Assembly (NCBI GenBank): GCA_025352565.1
Contig: JANXTF010000125.1
Location: forward strand, 1 to 64,000
Reading direction: 5' to 3'
Length of the DNA stretch: 64,000 bases
From: Rhodospirillales bacterium
Lineage (GTDB): Bacteria > Pseudomonadota > Alphaproteobacteria > Acetobacterales > Acetobacteraceae
Shown here: piece after piece, positions 35,127 to 45,737 of the stretch
How the letters are laid out: each line of letters starts with the position of its first letter
How positions within the stretch are numbered: position 1 is the first letter of the stretch
The notes under the pieces: generated by a model
What the model saw: only the letters and a program-made list of their open reading frames with translations
Databases searched by the model: none
What the model was told of the DNA's origin: nothing
Made by a program: the position numbers and the translations under genes

Positions 35127-35981
35127 ATGACAGTCACCCGCTTCGCCCCGAGCCCGACCGGCCACCTCCATCTCGGCCACGCCTTCGCGGCGCTCACCGC
35201 ATGGCGGCGGGCGCGCGACGCGGGCGGGCGTTTCCTGCTGCGGATCGAGGATATCGACCGCGCGCGCTGCCGGCCCGAATACACGGCCGATCTGCTGGAT
35301 GACCTCGCGTGGCTCGGCCTGGACTGGGACGGCGGGACGCGCCTGCAATCCGAACACATGGGCGACTATTCCGCGGTACTTGCCGATCTCCAGTCCCGCG
35401 CGCTGGTCTATCCCTGCTTCTGCACCCGGGCCGACATCGCCGCCGCGGGCAGCGCGCCGCAAGGGCCGGACGGTGCCTCGGTCTATCCCGGCATCTGCCG
35501 CGCGCTGCCGCCGTATGTCCGGACAGCCCGGATCGCGCGCGGTGCGCCGCATGCCTGGCGACTCGACATGGCGGCGGCGACGGCGCGCGCCGGGGCGCTG
35601 AGCTTCGTCGAGGAAGGGCAGGGCCGCCTCGCCTGCGCCCCCGAGCGGTTCGGCGATGTGGTGCTTGCCCGCAAGGACGCGCCCGCCAGCTACCATCTGT
35701 GTGTCACGCATGACGACGCGATGCAGGGCATCACCCTGGTCACGCGCGGGAACGACCTGTTGCCGGCGACCGGCATCCATCGCTTGTTGCAGGCGCTGAT
35801 GGGCTGGCCGGCGCCGATCTACGCGCATCATCGTCTGCTGACGGACGCGTCTGGCCGGCGTTTGGCCAAGCGGGATTTCGCGCAGACCTTGCGCGCGATG
35901 CGGGCAACGGGCATGGCGCCGGTGCAGGTTCGGGCGGCGGCGATGGCGCTAAGCCCGGCGGAAATGGGGAGTTCGGGATGA
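35127..35981 (+). CDS. gluQ: Glutamyl-queuosine tRNA(Asp) synthetase
   Basis: 284 residues: the catalytic domain of glutamyl-tRNA synthetase without the anticodon-binding part, as in GluQRS (YadB). The HIGH-type motif is HLHLGH near residues 13-18, the KMSKS-type motif is RRLAKRD, and the zinc site C-F-C with a distant YPGIC is present. It glutamylates queuosine at the wobble position of tRNA-Asp. ATG 35127; TTG 35124 one codon earlier. The stop overlaps the next gene start (ATGA). Confidence 0.93.
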   Translation: MTVTRFAPSPTGHLHLGHAFAALTAWRRARDAGGRFLLRIEDIDRARCRPEYTADLLDDLAWLGLDWDGGTRLQSEHMGDYSAVLADLQSRALVYPCFCTRADIAAAGSAPQGPDGASVYPGICRALPPYVRTARIARGAPHAWRLDMAAATARAGALSFVEEGQGRLACAPERFGDVVLARKDAPASYHLCVTHDDAMQGITLVTRGNDLLPATGIHRLLQALMGWPAPIYAHHRLLTDASGRRLAKRDFAQTLRAMRATGMAPVQVRAAAMALSPAEMGSSG

Positions 35982-37069
35982 GACACGTGAAAATTCTGCT
36001 GGCCGCCGCCTTCCTGGCGGGGCTCGCCACCGCCGCGCACGCGCAAAAACGCGAGGTGAACGTGTTCAATTGGTCGGATTACATCGACCCCAAGGCGCTT
36101 GAGCGCTTCGAGCGCGAGACCGGCATCCATGTGCGCTACGACGTGTACGACAGCCTGGAGACGCTGGAGGGCAAGATGCTGGCCGGGCATTCCGGCTACG
36201 ACGTGGTGGTGCCCACCAGCGAGCCGACCTTCTCGCGGCTGATCCGGGCGGGGGCCCTTCAGAAGCTCGACCGGGCGAAATTGCCGCATCTGGCCAATCT
36301 GGACCCGGCGCTGATGGCCCGCGTGGCATCGTCGGACCCGGGGAACGCGTACGGCGCCATCTATCTTTGGGGAACCACGGGGATCGGCATGGACCCGGTC
36401 AAGGTGGCGAAGCTGGCACCCGACGCCGCCCGCGACAGCTGGGACCTGCTGTTCAAGCCGGCGAACGCGAAACGCCTCGCCGCCTGCGGCATCACCATGC
36501 TGGACAGCGCGATCGACGTGATCCCGTCGGTTCTGCACTATCTGGGCCATGACCCGAACAGTGCCGCGCCGGCCGATCTCGCGGACGCCGAGCGCGCGTT
36601 GAAGGCGATCCGGCCCTATATCCGCAACTTCGCGAGCGGCGGGGCGATCGAGCAGATGGCGTCCGGCGAGACGTGCCTGGCACTCGACTATTCCGGCGAC
36701 GTGATCCAGGCCTCGGTGCGGGCCAAGGAGGCGGCCAAGGGCGTGAGCGTCAAGTATGTGCTGCCCCGCGAGGGCGCGCAGATCGCATTCGACATGCTCT
36801 CCGTGCCCAAGGATGCGCCGCATCCGGCCGAGGCGCTGGCGTTCATCGACTTCATGCTCCAGCCTGACGTGATGGCGGGTGTCACCAACATCGTGCGCTA
36901 CGCGAACGCGATCCCGGCCAGCCACGACAAGATCGCCGCCGAGATCGCCGGCGACACCGGCACCTACCCCACGCCCGATCTGATGGCCCGCACCTTCACC
37001 GTCCATGCCATCAGCGCGGACGCCACCCGTGCCCGGTCGCGGATGTGGGCGCGCTTCAAGGCCGGCTGA
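35978..37069 (+). CDS. Polyamine-type ABC transporter periplasmic binding protein (PotF/PotD-like)
   Basis: 363 residues, signal peptide ending near AHAQ. The mature start EVNVFNWSDYIDPKALERFERETG is a PotF/PotD signature, followed by YDVVVPTSEP. It binds putrescine, spermidine or a related amine in the periplasm. Two permeases follow, but no ATPase is encoded in this operon; the PotA-like protein at 28.7 kb may serve it. It overlaps gluQ by four bases, an unusual link between a tRNA-modifying enzyme and transport. Confidence 0.9.
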   Translation: MRHVKILLAAAFLAGLATAAHAQKREVNVFNWSDYIDPKALERFERETGIHVRYDVYDSLETLEGKMLAGHSGYDVVVPTSEPTFSRLIRAGALQKLDRAKLPHLANLDPALMARVASSDPGNAYGAIYLWGTTGIGMDPVKVAKLAPDAARDSWDLLFKPANAKRLAACGITMLDSAIDVIPSVLHYLGHDPNSAAPADLADAERALKAIRPYIRNFASGGAIEQMASGETCLALDYSGDVIQASVRAKEAAKGVSVKYVLPREGAQIAFDMLSVPKDAPHPAEALAFIDFMLQPDVMAGVTNIVRYANAIPASHDKIAAEIAGDTGTYPTPDLMARTFTVHAISADATRARSRMWARFKAG

Positions 37070-37878
37070 GCCCGCCCGGCTTGCGCGCGCTCGTCCCCGC
37101 CTGGGCCTGGCTGATCGGCTTCGTCGCGATTCCGGCGGGCCTGCTGGTGGCGATCGGGCTGGCGAGCCCGGATGATGGTGTGCCGCCTTACGTGCTGGGG
37201 CTGGATTTCGGCAATTTCGCGGCGATCCTGAGCGACTCGTTCTACCTTGGCGGTTTCCTGGGAAGCCTGAAGGTGGCGGCGGTCTCGTCGCTGATCTGCC
37301 TGGTGCTGGGGATGCCGCTGGCGCTGGGCATCGCGCGCAGTCCCCCGGCGCGCAGGCCCGTGCTGCTGCTGCTGCTGATGCTGCCGTTCTGGACCGGGTT
37401 CATGCTGCGCATCGCGGCACTTGTGGGATTGCTGCGCGATGACGGATGGCTCAACGCGGGGCTCGGCCTGGTAGGGGTAGCGCCGATCCCGATGCTGCAC
37501 AGCGACTTCGCGATGTATGTGGGCATCGTGTACGATTACATCGCGTTCCTGGTGCTGCCGCTCCAGGCGCGGCTCGCGGGCATCGACCCGGCCTTGCGGG
37601 AGGCCGCGCGCGACCTCGGCGCCTCGGGTTTCGCCGTGTTCCGCGAGATCACCTGGCCGCTGGCCCGGCCCGGCGTGCTGGCCGGGCTCGCCTTGGTGTT
37701 CGTGCCGGCGATGGGGGAATACGTGATCCCCGAATTGCTGGGCGGTGCGTCGTCGCAGACCATGGGGCGGGTGATCTGGGACGAGTTTTTCGGCAACCAT
37801 GACTGGCCGCGCGCCTCCGCACTGGCGGTGCTGCTGCTGGTGGCGCTGCTGGCCCCGGCGATTTTGGCGAGGCGATGA
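37045..37878 (+). CDS. PotH/PotB-type ABC permease
   Basis: 277 residues with six helices and an EAA loop REAARDLGASGFAVFREITWP near residues 188-208. GMPLALGIAR and PFWTGFMLRIAAL are typical PotB/PotH blocks. The start is uncertain: GTG 37045 overlaps the binding-protein gene by 25 bases, whereas TTG 37081 lies just after its stop; neither has a good ribosome-binding site. Confidence 0.86.
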   Translation: MGALQGRLSPPGLRALVPAWAWLIGFVAIPAGLLVAIGLASPDDGVPPYVLGLDFGNFAAILSDSFYLGGFLGSLKVAAVSSLICLVLGMPLALGIARSPPARRPVLLLLLMLPFWTGFMLRIAALVGLLRDDGWLNAGLGLVGVAPIPMLHSDFAMYVGIVYDYIAFLVLPLQARLAGIDPALREAARDLGASGFAVFREITWPLARPGVLAGLALVFVPAMGEYVIPELLGGASSQTMGRVIWDEFFGNHDWPRASALAVLLLVALLAPAILARR

Positions 37879-37916
37879 TCGGCTTGTCGATGGCGTTGTT
37901 GCTCATCCCACCCCGG

Positions 37917-37937
37917 CCCTCCCCACCAGGGGGAGGG
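37917..37937. repeat. Short GC-rich hairpin between the two permease genes
   Basis: CCCTCCCC (37917-37924) pairs with GGGGAGGG (37930-37937) around a five-base loop. The sequence class (CCCTCCCCACCAGGGGGAGGG) resembles dispersed intergenic elements known from high-GC proteobacteria; only one copy was noticed in this window. It may affect the relative level of the downstream permease. Confidence 0.45.
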
Positions 37938-37981
37938 GGACGTAAGCCCGGATGCCAGTCCGTCTCGCCCGGCTTTCCGCC

Positions 37982-40017
<2,036 letters not shown>

Positions 40018-40021
40018 CACC

Positions 40022-41224
40022 ATGCCCGCACTCGCCACCCGCCTCTCGCGCGTCCAACCCGCCGCCACCGTCCAGATGACCATCAAGGCGCGCGCGCTGC
40101 GCGACGCGGGCGTGGACGTGATCCAGCTCACCATCGGCGAGCCGGATTTCGCGACGCCGCCGCACGCGATCGAGGCGGCGCATCAGGCGGCGTTGCGCGG
40201 CGAGACGAAATATCCGGCGCAGGACGGCACCCGCGCGCTGAAAGAGGCGATCCAGCGCAAGTGGAAGCGCGACCGCGACCTCGATTTCGCGCTCGACGAG
40301 ATCATGGTCGGCAATGGCGGCAAGCAGGTGTTGTTCAACGCGCTGATGGCCACGCTCGACGAGGGCGACGAAGTCATCGTGCCCGCGCCGTACTGGGGCG
40401 CCTACACGCTGATGACGCGCATCTGCGGCGGCGAGGCGGTGGTGGTGAACTGCCCGCAGAACAACGGCTTCAAGCCGCGCCCCGAGGACATCGAGGCGGC
40501 CATCACGCCCCAAACCAAATGGGTTTTTCTCAACTTCCCGAACAACCCGACCGGCGCCGCCTGCTCGCGCGCGGAGTTGCGCGAGATCGCCGACATGCTG
40601 CTGCGCCACCCGCATGTCTGGATCATGTCCGACGACATGTACGAGCACCTGATCTATGGCGATATCGATTACGATACCATCGTGTCCGTCGAGCCGCGCC
40701 TGCGGGATCGGACGCTGACGATTTCGGGCGTGTCGAAGACCTATGCCATGACCGGCTGGCGCATCGGCTTCGGCGCCGGACCGCGCGACCTGATCCGTGC
40801 CATGGTGAACGTGCAGGGCCAGGCGACGGCCGGCGTTTCCAGCGTCGGCCAGGCGGCGGCGATCGCCGCACTCGACGGGCCACAGGAGCTGGTGGCGGAG
40901 CGGGCGGAACTGTACCGCCGCCGCCGCGACATGGTGGTGGATGCGCTGAACGCGATGCCGGGGATCACGTGCCATCGGCCGGAAGGGGCGTTCTATGTGT
41001 TCCCCAACATCGCGGGGCTGCTTGGGTTGACCACGCCCAAGGGCGCGCGCATCGAGACCGACGAGGATTTCGCTTTGGCGTGCCTCGACGAGGCGCATGT
41101 GGCGCTCGTGCATGGCGCGGCATTCGGCATGAGTCCGTATCTGCGTATCAGCTACGCGACCGACGAGGCGAGCCTGGTGGAAGCATGCCGGCGCCTGGAT
41201 TCCTTCACGCGCAGCCTGCGATGA
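40022..41224 (+). CDS. Class I aminotransferase, diverged tandem paralogue
   Basis: 400 residues, same length and motif order as the preceding gene: GNGGKQVLFNA, FPNNPTGAACS, MSDDMYEHLIYGD, and the PLP-lysine in [13 protein letters not shown]. It starts four bases after the first copy ends. Overall similarity is clear but substrate-contact regions differ (PAPYWGAYTLM against [11 protein letters not shown]), which suggests a different amino donor. The pair probably arose by tandem duplication. Confidence 0.9.
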   Translation: MPALATRLSRVQPAATVQMTIKARALRDAGVDVIQLTIGEPDFATPPHAIEAAHQAALRGETKYPAQDGTRALKEAIQRKWKRDRDLDFALDEIMVGNGGKQVLFNALMATLDEGDEVIVPAPYWGAYTLMTRICGGEAVVVNCPQNNGFKPRPEDIEAAITPQTKWVFLNFPNNPTGAACSRAELREIADMLLRHPHVWIMSDDMYEHLIYGDIDYDTIVSVEPRLRDRTLTISGVSKTYAMTGWRIGFGAGPRDLIRAMVNVQGQATAGVSSVGQAAAIAALDGPQELVAERAELYRRRRDMVVDALNAMPGITCHRPEGAFYVFPNIAGLLGLTTPKGARIETDEDFALACLDEAHVALVHGAAFGMSPYLRISYATDEASLVEACRRLDSFTRSLR

Positions 41225-42201
41225 TCCGCGCTGCGATCGACGCCGATGCGCCCGGCATCGTCGCGCTGATCGCGGCCTGCTGGGCGGAATATCCCGGCTG
41301 CGTCATGGATGATGCCGAAGTGCCGGAATTGCGGGCGCTTGGGACGCATTACGCCGCGAAGGGTGGGCGGGCCTGGGTGGCCGAACGCGATGGCGCGATC
41401 GTGGGGCTGGTCGGCGTGGCGCCGCTCAATGCCGGCGCGTGGGAAATCGGCAAGATGTATGTCTCTTCCGGCGCGCGCGGCACGGGACTCGCGCAAGCCC
41501 TGCTGGCCACCGCAGAGGACCACGCGCGGGCGGGTTGCGCGGCCGAATTGCGGCTCTGGAGCGACACGCGGTTCACCCGCGCGCACCGATTCTATGAGGC
41601 GGCAAGCTATGTGAGCGCCGGACCGATCCGCGCGCTGCATGATGTGTCCAACTCGATTGAGTTCGCCTACGCCAAGCCGGTTGCGGGCTGCGTCGTGCGC
41701 CGGCTGGACGCGGCCGGCGCCGCGTCGGCGGAGCGGCGGCTGGCGGCGATTCTGAAGGCCTGCGTCGATGGCGGCGCTTCCGTGTCGTATCTGCCGCCGC
41801 TCGACATCGAAGTTGCGCGGGGCTTTGCCCGCAAGACGGCGTCGGGCGTGGCCTTGGGCGGCCGCGTGTTGCTTGTGGCCTGGCTGGACGGGGTGCTGGT
41901 GGGAAGTGTGCAGCTCGATCTTGCGACGCCGCCGAACCAGCCGCACCGAACGGAACTGCAGAAGCTGCTGGTGCTCCCCCACGTACGGCGGCGGGGCGTG
42001 GCGCGGGCGCTGATGCTGGCAGCCGATGCCGAGGCGGTGAATGAGGGCCGTACGCTGATGACGCTGGACACCCGCGCGGACGATGCCGCCGAGCCGCTCT
42101 ATCGGTCGCTCGGATGGATCGAGGCGGGTCGGATTCCCGGCTACGCGCTGAATCCGGATGGCACCGCGCATGCGACGGTGCTGTTCTACCGGCTCGTGTG
42201 A
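41221..42201 (+). CDS. Fused double GNAT-domain acetyltransferase
   Basis: 326 residues made of two GNAT domains. The first (residues 1-150) has the acetyl-CoA loop VSSGARGTGLAQALL and ends with AHRFYEAASY; the second (from about residue 158) has LVLPHVRRRGVARALM and AEPLYRSLGW. It acetylates an amine or antibiotic-like molecule using acetyl-CoA. Its ATG overlaps the aminotransferase stop (ATGA), so it belongs to the same operon. Two-domain GNATs are less common; one half may be structural only. Confidence 0.85.
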   Translation: MIRAAIDADAPGIVALIAACWAEYPGCVMDDAEVPELRALGTHYAAKGGRAWVAERDGAIVGLVGVAPLNAGAWEIGKMYVSSGARGTGLAQALLATAEDHARAGCAAELRLWSDTRFTRAHRFYEAASYVSAGPIRALHDVSNSIEFAYAKPVAGCVVRRLDAAGAASAERRLAAILKACVDGGASVSYLPPLDIEVARGFARKTASGVALGGRVLLVAWLDGVLVGSVQLDLATPPNQPHRTELQKLLVLPHVRRRGVARALMLAADAEAVNEGRTLMTLDTRADDAAEPLYRSLGWIEAGRIPGYALNPDGTAHATVLFYRLV

Positions 42202-42223
42202 GGGGAATGGCGACCGGCTGACT

Positions 42224-42253
42224 AAAAAAAATGGCGGCACCCGAGGGGCCGCC
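42224..42253 (-). terminator. Strong Rho-independent terminator for the 42.4 kb minus-strand gene
   Basis: On the minus strand a GC-rich hairpin (arms 42248-42253 and 42233-42238) is followed after one base by eight consecutive T (complement of the A-run 42224-42231). It lies about 115 bases beyond the stop of the pyridoxamine-oxidase-like gene. It may also work weakly for the plus-strand GNAT operon that ends at 42201. Confidence 0.8.
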
Positions 42254-42369
42254 AAGTTTAGGGAGGAAACGTCTAACAAAGCAGAATGGCAAGCCATTGT
42301 GCTGCATTGCAATATGTCGTTTCTCCGGCGAACTGCAAGCCTATTCGCGGGAGATCACGGCGATGTGCT

Positions 42370-42873
42370 TCACGTAAGGGTGAGCTTCTCGTGATCGCCG
42401 GGCGCGGGCGAGCGGCCGGTGACGACTGCCTTCACATATCCATACAGGTAGACCATGGTCGAGGAGGGCGCGTCCCAGTATTCGGCCTGCGATACATCGA
42501 CGCGCAGCATGGCGATGTCCGGGTCGTTGGAGCCCTTCGGGAACCAGGTGCGCATCGCCTCGCTCCAATGCGCCTTGACGACGCCGGCGTCGGTGACGAC
42601 CGAGGCGCTGCCGGAGAGCGAGACGTAGTTGTGCTTGTGGCTGTCGGCATAGCTGACGTTGACGCGCTTCTCGTGCGCGACCTCGGACACCATGTGGGCG
42701 CCGGCGCGGGTGAAGAACCAGAGCACGCCGTCGAACTCCTTCTGGGCCGCCACCATCGGACGCGAACGCAGCGCGCCGCCGTCCTCGCTGGTGAGCATGG
42801 CCACCTGGATGCTCTTGATCATCTGCCAGACCTTCTGGGTCTGTTCGGGCGTGGCGGCGTGCGGTACGGCCAT
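42370..42873 (-). CDS. Pyridoxamine 5'-phosphate oxidase-like general stress protein (GSP26 type)
   Basis: 167 residues of the split-barrel flavin-binding fold. AMLTSEDGGALRSRPMVAAQ, GVLWFFTRAGAHMVSEV and VNVSYADSHKHNYVSLSGSASV are typical of the general stress protein 26 group, which binds FMN or FAD. ATG 42873 has a strong GGAGG ribosome-binding site; longer frames are not supported. An EcfG-like promoter (42910-42934) sits at the right distance upstream, consistent with general stress control in alphaproteobacteria. Confidence 0.88.
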   Translation of the reverse strand: MAVPHAATPEQTQKVWQMIKSIQVAMLTSEDGGALRSRPMVAAQKEFDGVLWFFTRAGAHMVSEVAHEKRVNVSYADSHKHNYVSLSGSASVVTDAGVVKAHWSEAMRTWFPKGSNDPDIAMLRVDVSQAEYWDAPSSTMVYLYGYVKAVVTGRSPAPGDHEKLTLT

Positions 42874-42909
42874 GAGGGCCTCCTTGCTGGTGTTCGCGTG
42901 GTGGTAATG

Positions 42910-42934
42910 AACACGCGAGGCAGAGGGGCGTTCC
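42910..42934 (-). promoter_or_regulatory. EcfG (general stress sigma factor) type promoter, GGAAC-N16-TGTT
   Basis: On the minus strand GGAAC (42930-42934) is followed by a 16-base spacer and TGTT (42910-42913). The alphaproteobacterial EcfG consensus is GGAAC-N16/17-cGTT, so only the least conserved base differs. The predicted transcript would start about 30 bases before the ATG of the stress-protein gene, leaving room for the visible GGAGG site. Confidence 0.6.
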
Positions 42935-42996
42935 CGGCTCTTTCCCTCGCTCCCCCCCAGCATGGCTACCGCATCCACGCATCGGCTTGCGGCCTT

Positions 42997-43110
42997 TCAG
43001 GCGTTTGCGAGAGCCACCTCCCGCGCCACCGCGTCGCGGAACTGCGCGGGAATGCCGATCGATTTGTTGGTCTTGCCATCTACGAACACGCAGACGTGGC
43101 CAGCGTCATC
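42997..43110 (-). pseudogene. C-terminal remnant of a 4HBT-type acyl-CoA thioesterase
   Basis: The minus-strand frame reads DDAGHVCVFVDG followed by KTNKSIGIPAQFRDAVARE and a stop. This is the usual last part of small 4-hydroxybenzoyl-CoA-thioesterase-like proteins (HVCVFVD, then IP..FR). No start or N-terminal hot-dog fold is found upstream: the frame beyond 43110 is unlike the family and a neighbouring frame (TLRRIIKETRG) is cut by a stop. I therefore read it as a degraded gene. The remaining DNA to 43341 contains nothing I can name. Confidence 0.45.
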
Positions 43111-43341
43111 CACGGGTCTCCTTGATGATGCGCCGTAGGGTGGCGTATCCCGGCCCCCGCCGCAACGGAGCCCGCCCTGCCCCCGCCCGACGCGCCGCTG
43201 CCGCTGGAAGCCGGACGGGGCGGAGGGACCGCGAACGTGCGCCTGCTGGCGCGGCTGGATGGGGTGGAATTTTTCGGGCGGTTGAAGAGGGTGTTGTTGG
43301 GGATGTGATGGTTTATCCCGTCTGGCATTCTGCATTGCGGC

Positions 43342-43632
43342 TCATCCGAACCGCCGAAAAGGCATCGCGGGCGCGGGCACGCGACCCAGATGCGCGTTCC
43401 AGTAGGCCCAGGAGCGCGGGTCGATAATGCCGGCGGGCGCGCGGTCGAGGGCGTGGCGGAGATCGTCGTCGTGCAGATGCGCCCGCAGCGTCTTCATGTC
43501 CGCATGGGTGGCGCGGGCAAAGGCGTAGGCCATGAAGCGCACCGGGTTGGCCAGCGCGGCCTCCGCGAGTTCGAACCAGACCAGGCGGGCGGCAATCGCC
43601 CTGGTCTCGTCGGTGAGCGGGATCGGCTTCAT
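43342..43632 (-). CDS. Conserved-looking hypothetical protein, 96 residues
   Basis: ATG 43632 opens a frame MKPIPLTDETRAIAARLVWFE with an amphipathic helical centre (FMAYAFARATHADMKTLRAHL) and a proline/arginine-rich end (VPAPAMPFRRF). I recognise no domain and no catalytic motif. Codon usage is similar to its neighbours, and the protein is compact and without low-complexity sequence, so it is probably real. It lies downstream of upp on the same strand, 118 bases apart. Confidence 0.55.
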   Translation of the reverse strand: MKPIPLTDETRAIAARLVWFELAEAALANPVRFMAYAFARATHADMKTLRAHLHDDDLRHALDRAPAGIIDPRSWAYWNAHLGRVPAPAMPFRRFG

Positions 43633-43750
43633 GCGAGCCGGTCCTGGTCGAACGCGGCGGCCGCACGAATTCGGGCGGCGTCTGCCCGAGTTCACCCCAA
43701 AAGGCGCAATTGCCGGGGCGGCAAAATATCGAGGCGGGGGGCGAACGCGG

Positions 43751-44380
43751 TCACCTGGTCCCGAACAGCCGATCTCCCGCATCGCCCAGTCCCGGCCTTA
43801 TATACCCGTGCGCGTCCAGGCAGCGATCCACGGCGGCGGTGAACACCGGCACGTCGGGATGTTCGCCGGTGAACAAGGCCAGTCCCTCCGGGGCTGCCAG
43901 CAGGCAGACGAACATGATCTGCGTGGCCCCAGCCTCCTTCAGCCGGCCCACGGCGGCGGTGGCGGAATGGCCGGTGGCGAGCATCGGGTCGATCACGATG
44001 ACCTGGCGTTCAGCCAGATCGGGGGGCAATTTCAGGTAGTATTCGACCGGAATCAGCGTCTCGGGGTCACGATAAAGCCCGATATGGCCCACTCTGGCAG
44101 AGGGTACCAGGTCCAGCATTCCGTCCAGGATGCCGAGGCCCGCGCGCAGGATAGGTATGAAGCATAACTTCTTTCCCGCCAGGACCGGCGCTTCCATCGC
44201 CTCGAGCGGCGTGTCGATACCGATCGTCTCGAGCGGCAGGTTGCGGGTTACCTCGTAGGCCATCAACAGACTGATTTCCCGTGCAATTCGCCGGAAATCG
44301 GCGGTCGGCGTCTCGCGGCGGCGGAGCAGGCTCAGCTTGTGCTGGACCAGCGGATGATCGACCAGGGTGACGCTGCTCAT
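43751..44380 (-). CDS. upp: Uracil phosphoribosyltransferase
   Basis: 209 residues, the standard length. The opening [21 protein letters not shown], the [16 protein letters not shown] block and the PRPP-binding loop [16 protein letters not shown] are diagnostic; [18 protein letters not shown] is the usual end. It converts uracil plus PRPP to UMP. The start overlaps the RibA-like gene by four bases. In the URC uracil-degradation pathway a UPRT (URC6) and a RibA-like protein (URC1) act together, and this pair fits that arrangement. Confidence 0.95.
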   Translation of the reverse strand: MSSVTLVDHPLVQHKLSLLRRRETPTADFRRIAREISLLMAYEVTRNLPLETIGIDTPLEAMEAPVLAGKKLCFIPILRAGLGILDGMLDLVPSARVGHIGLYRDPETLIPVEYYLKLPPDLAERQVIVIDPMLATGHSATAAVGRLKEAGATQIMFVCLLAAPEGLALFTGEHPDVPVFTAAVDRCLDAHGYIRPGLGDAGDRLFGTR

Positions 44381-45654
44381 GACTCCAACCCGCGCCCCTT
44401 CGGCGCCGCCAACTCGGCGGCGTTCGGCACGTGGTCGGTGGTGAAATATCCTGCGGCCTTTTTCGCATCCATTTCCACGCTGGCATCGGCTGGAATGAGC
44501 GCGTCCGGGATCGGCACCCGCTCGATCACCTCGATGCCGCTGGCCACGATGGGGGCGTATTTCATGTTGCTCATCGACACCAGCCGGTCGATCCGGGCGA
44601 TGCCCAGCCAGTGCAGGACGTCGGGCATCAGCTCCTGGAACCGCATGTCGCTGACGCCGGCCACGCATTCCGTGCGCTCGAAATAGCTCTCCGCCCGGTC
44701 GCCTCCCTCCTGGCGCTTGCGGGCGTTGTACACCAGGAACTTGGTCACCTCGCCCAGCGCCCGGCCCTCCTTGCGGTTGTACACAACCACGCCCACGCCG
44801 CCCTGTTGCGCGGTCTCGATGCAGACCTCGATGCCGTGCGCCAGATACGGCCGGCAGGTGCAGATGTCGGAGCCGAACACGTCCGAGCCGTTGCACTCGT
44901 CATGGATGCGGCAGGCGATGCGCGTCGCGGGGCGGCCCAGTTTGGCAACATCGCCGAACAGATAGACGGTCATTCCCCCGATCGGCGGCAGGAACACGTC
45001 CAGATCGGGCCGGGTGACCAGTTCGGGGAACATCCCGCCCGTCTGCTCGAACAGCCCGCGCCGCAGGTCGTTCACGCCGATGCCGAAACGCCGCGCCACG
45101 CCCGGCAGGTGCCACACCGGCTCGATCGCGATTTTCGTCACCCGCGCGTCGCCGGAGGCACCCAGTATTTCGCCGTCGGGAACCAGCCGGCCCTCCCGCA
45201 AGGCGGCCACGATCTCGGGCATGTTGATATGCGCCTTGGTCACCGCGATGCTGGGGCGGATATCGGCGCCCGCCAGCCGGCGGTCGGCGTAAACCTGCCC
45301 CGCCATGTGCCCCCACGGATCGAGCGAGACGATCAATTCGGGGTCGGACCACTGCGGAAACGGCCCGATCGGCTCGGCGGGTGCGGTGTTGGTCAGGTCC
45401 GGCCGATGCCCCGCATCCAACTGCCCCGCCGCGATGGCGAGCGCCCGGTACAGCGAATATGCCCCCGAATGCGCCCCGATGGCGCTGCGGGCGGCGGTGT
45501 CGTTGGCCCCCGCGATCACCGGGCCGCGCGCCTCCGGGTCGGCCGCCCCCCAGGCGATGCGCCCGGCCCGGTCGGCCACGTTGCGGGGATGCGACGTCAG
45601 CACGATCGAGCGCGGCGGCTTGCGGTCGTTCGCCATCAGCGGGGAGGAGGTCAT
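44377..45654 (-). CDS. GTP cyclohydrolase II-like protein, URC1 type (uracil catabolism)
   Basis: 425 residues, twice the length of RibA: an N-terminal domain of about 200 residues precedes the RibA-like part. The zinc site is seen as [15 protein letters not shown] (three Cys), and [22 protein letters not shown] resembles the RibA substrate region. The N-terminal half ([20 protein letters not shown]) is typical of the long URC1 form rather than riboflavin enzymes. URC1 in yeast is needed for uracil use via a phosphoribosylated intermediate. Coupling with upp supports that role; a riboflavin role is possible but less likely. Confidence 0.78.
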   Translation of the reverse strand: MTSSPLMANDRKPPRSIVLTSHPRNVADRAGRIAWGAADPEARGPVIAGANDTAARSAIGAHSGAYSLYRALAIAAGQLDAGHRPDLTNTAPAEPIGPFPQWSDPELIVSLDPWGHMAGQVYADRRLAGADIRPSIAVTKAHINMPEIVAALREGRLVPDGEILGASGDARVTKIAIEPVWHLPGVARRFGIGVNDLRRGLFEQTGGMFPELVTRPDLDVFLPPIGGMTVYLFGDVAKLGRPATRIACRIHDECNGSDVFGSDICTCRPYLAHGIEVCIETAQQGGVGVVVYNRKEGRALGEVTKFLVYNARKRQEGGDRAESYFERTECVAGVSDMRFQELMPDVLHWLGIARIDRLVSMSNMKYAPIVASGIEVIERVPIPDALIPADASVEMDAKKAAGYFTTDHVPNAAELAAPKGRGLES

Positions 45655-45737
45655 GCGCGTCCCAGGCCAGTGAAGCGGTTGAGTCTAAGGACAGTTCGCG
45701 TCTGGCGCCAACCCTCACCTGCCCGTAGGCTTCGCGG

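Noticed and set aside
42286-43125. 279-codon plus-strand frame starting after AGGGAGG
   Set aside because: It runs antisense through the stress-protein gene and has shadow-like composition; the ribosome-binding-like sequence is too far from its ATG.
43131-43308. Plus-strand frame ending NVRLLARLDGVEFFGRLKRV
   Set aside because: About 58 codons without a start codon or ribosome-binding site and no family match. It looks protein-like at the end and could be another gene remnant, but the support is too thin.
43560-43580. GTTCGAACC as a T-arm of a tRNA
   Set aside because: It lies inside the minus-strand 96-residue frame and no acceptor, D or anticodon arms surround it.
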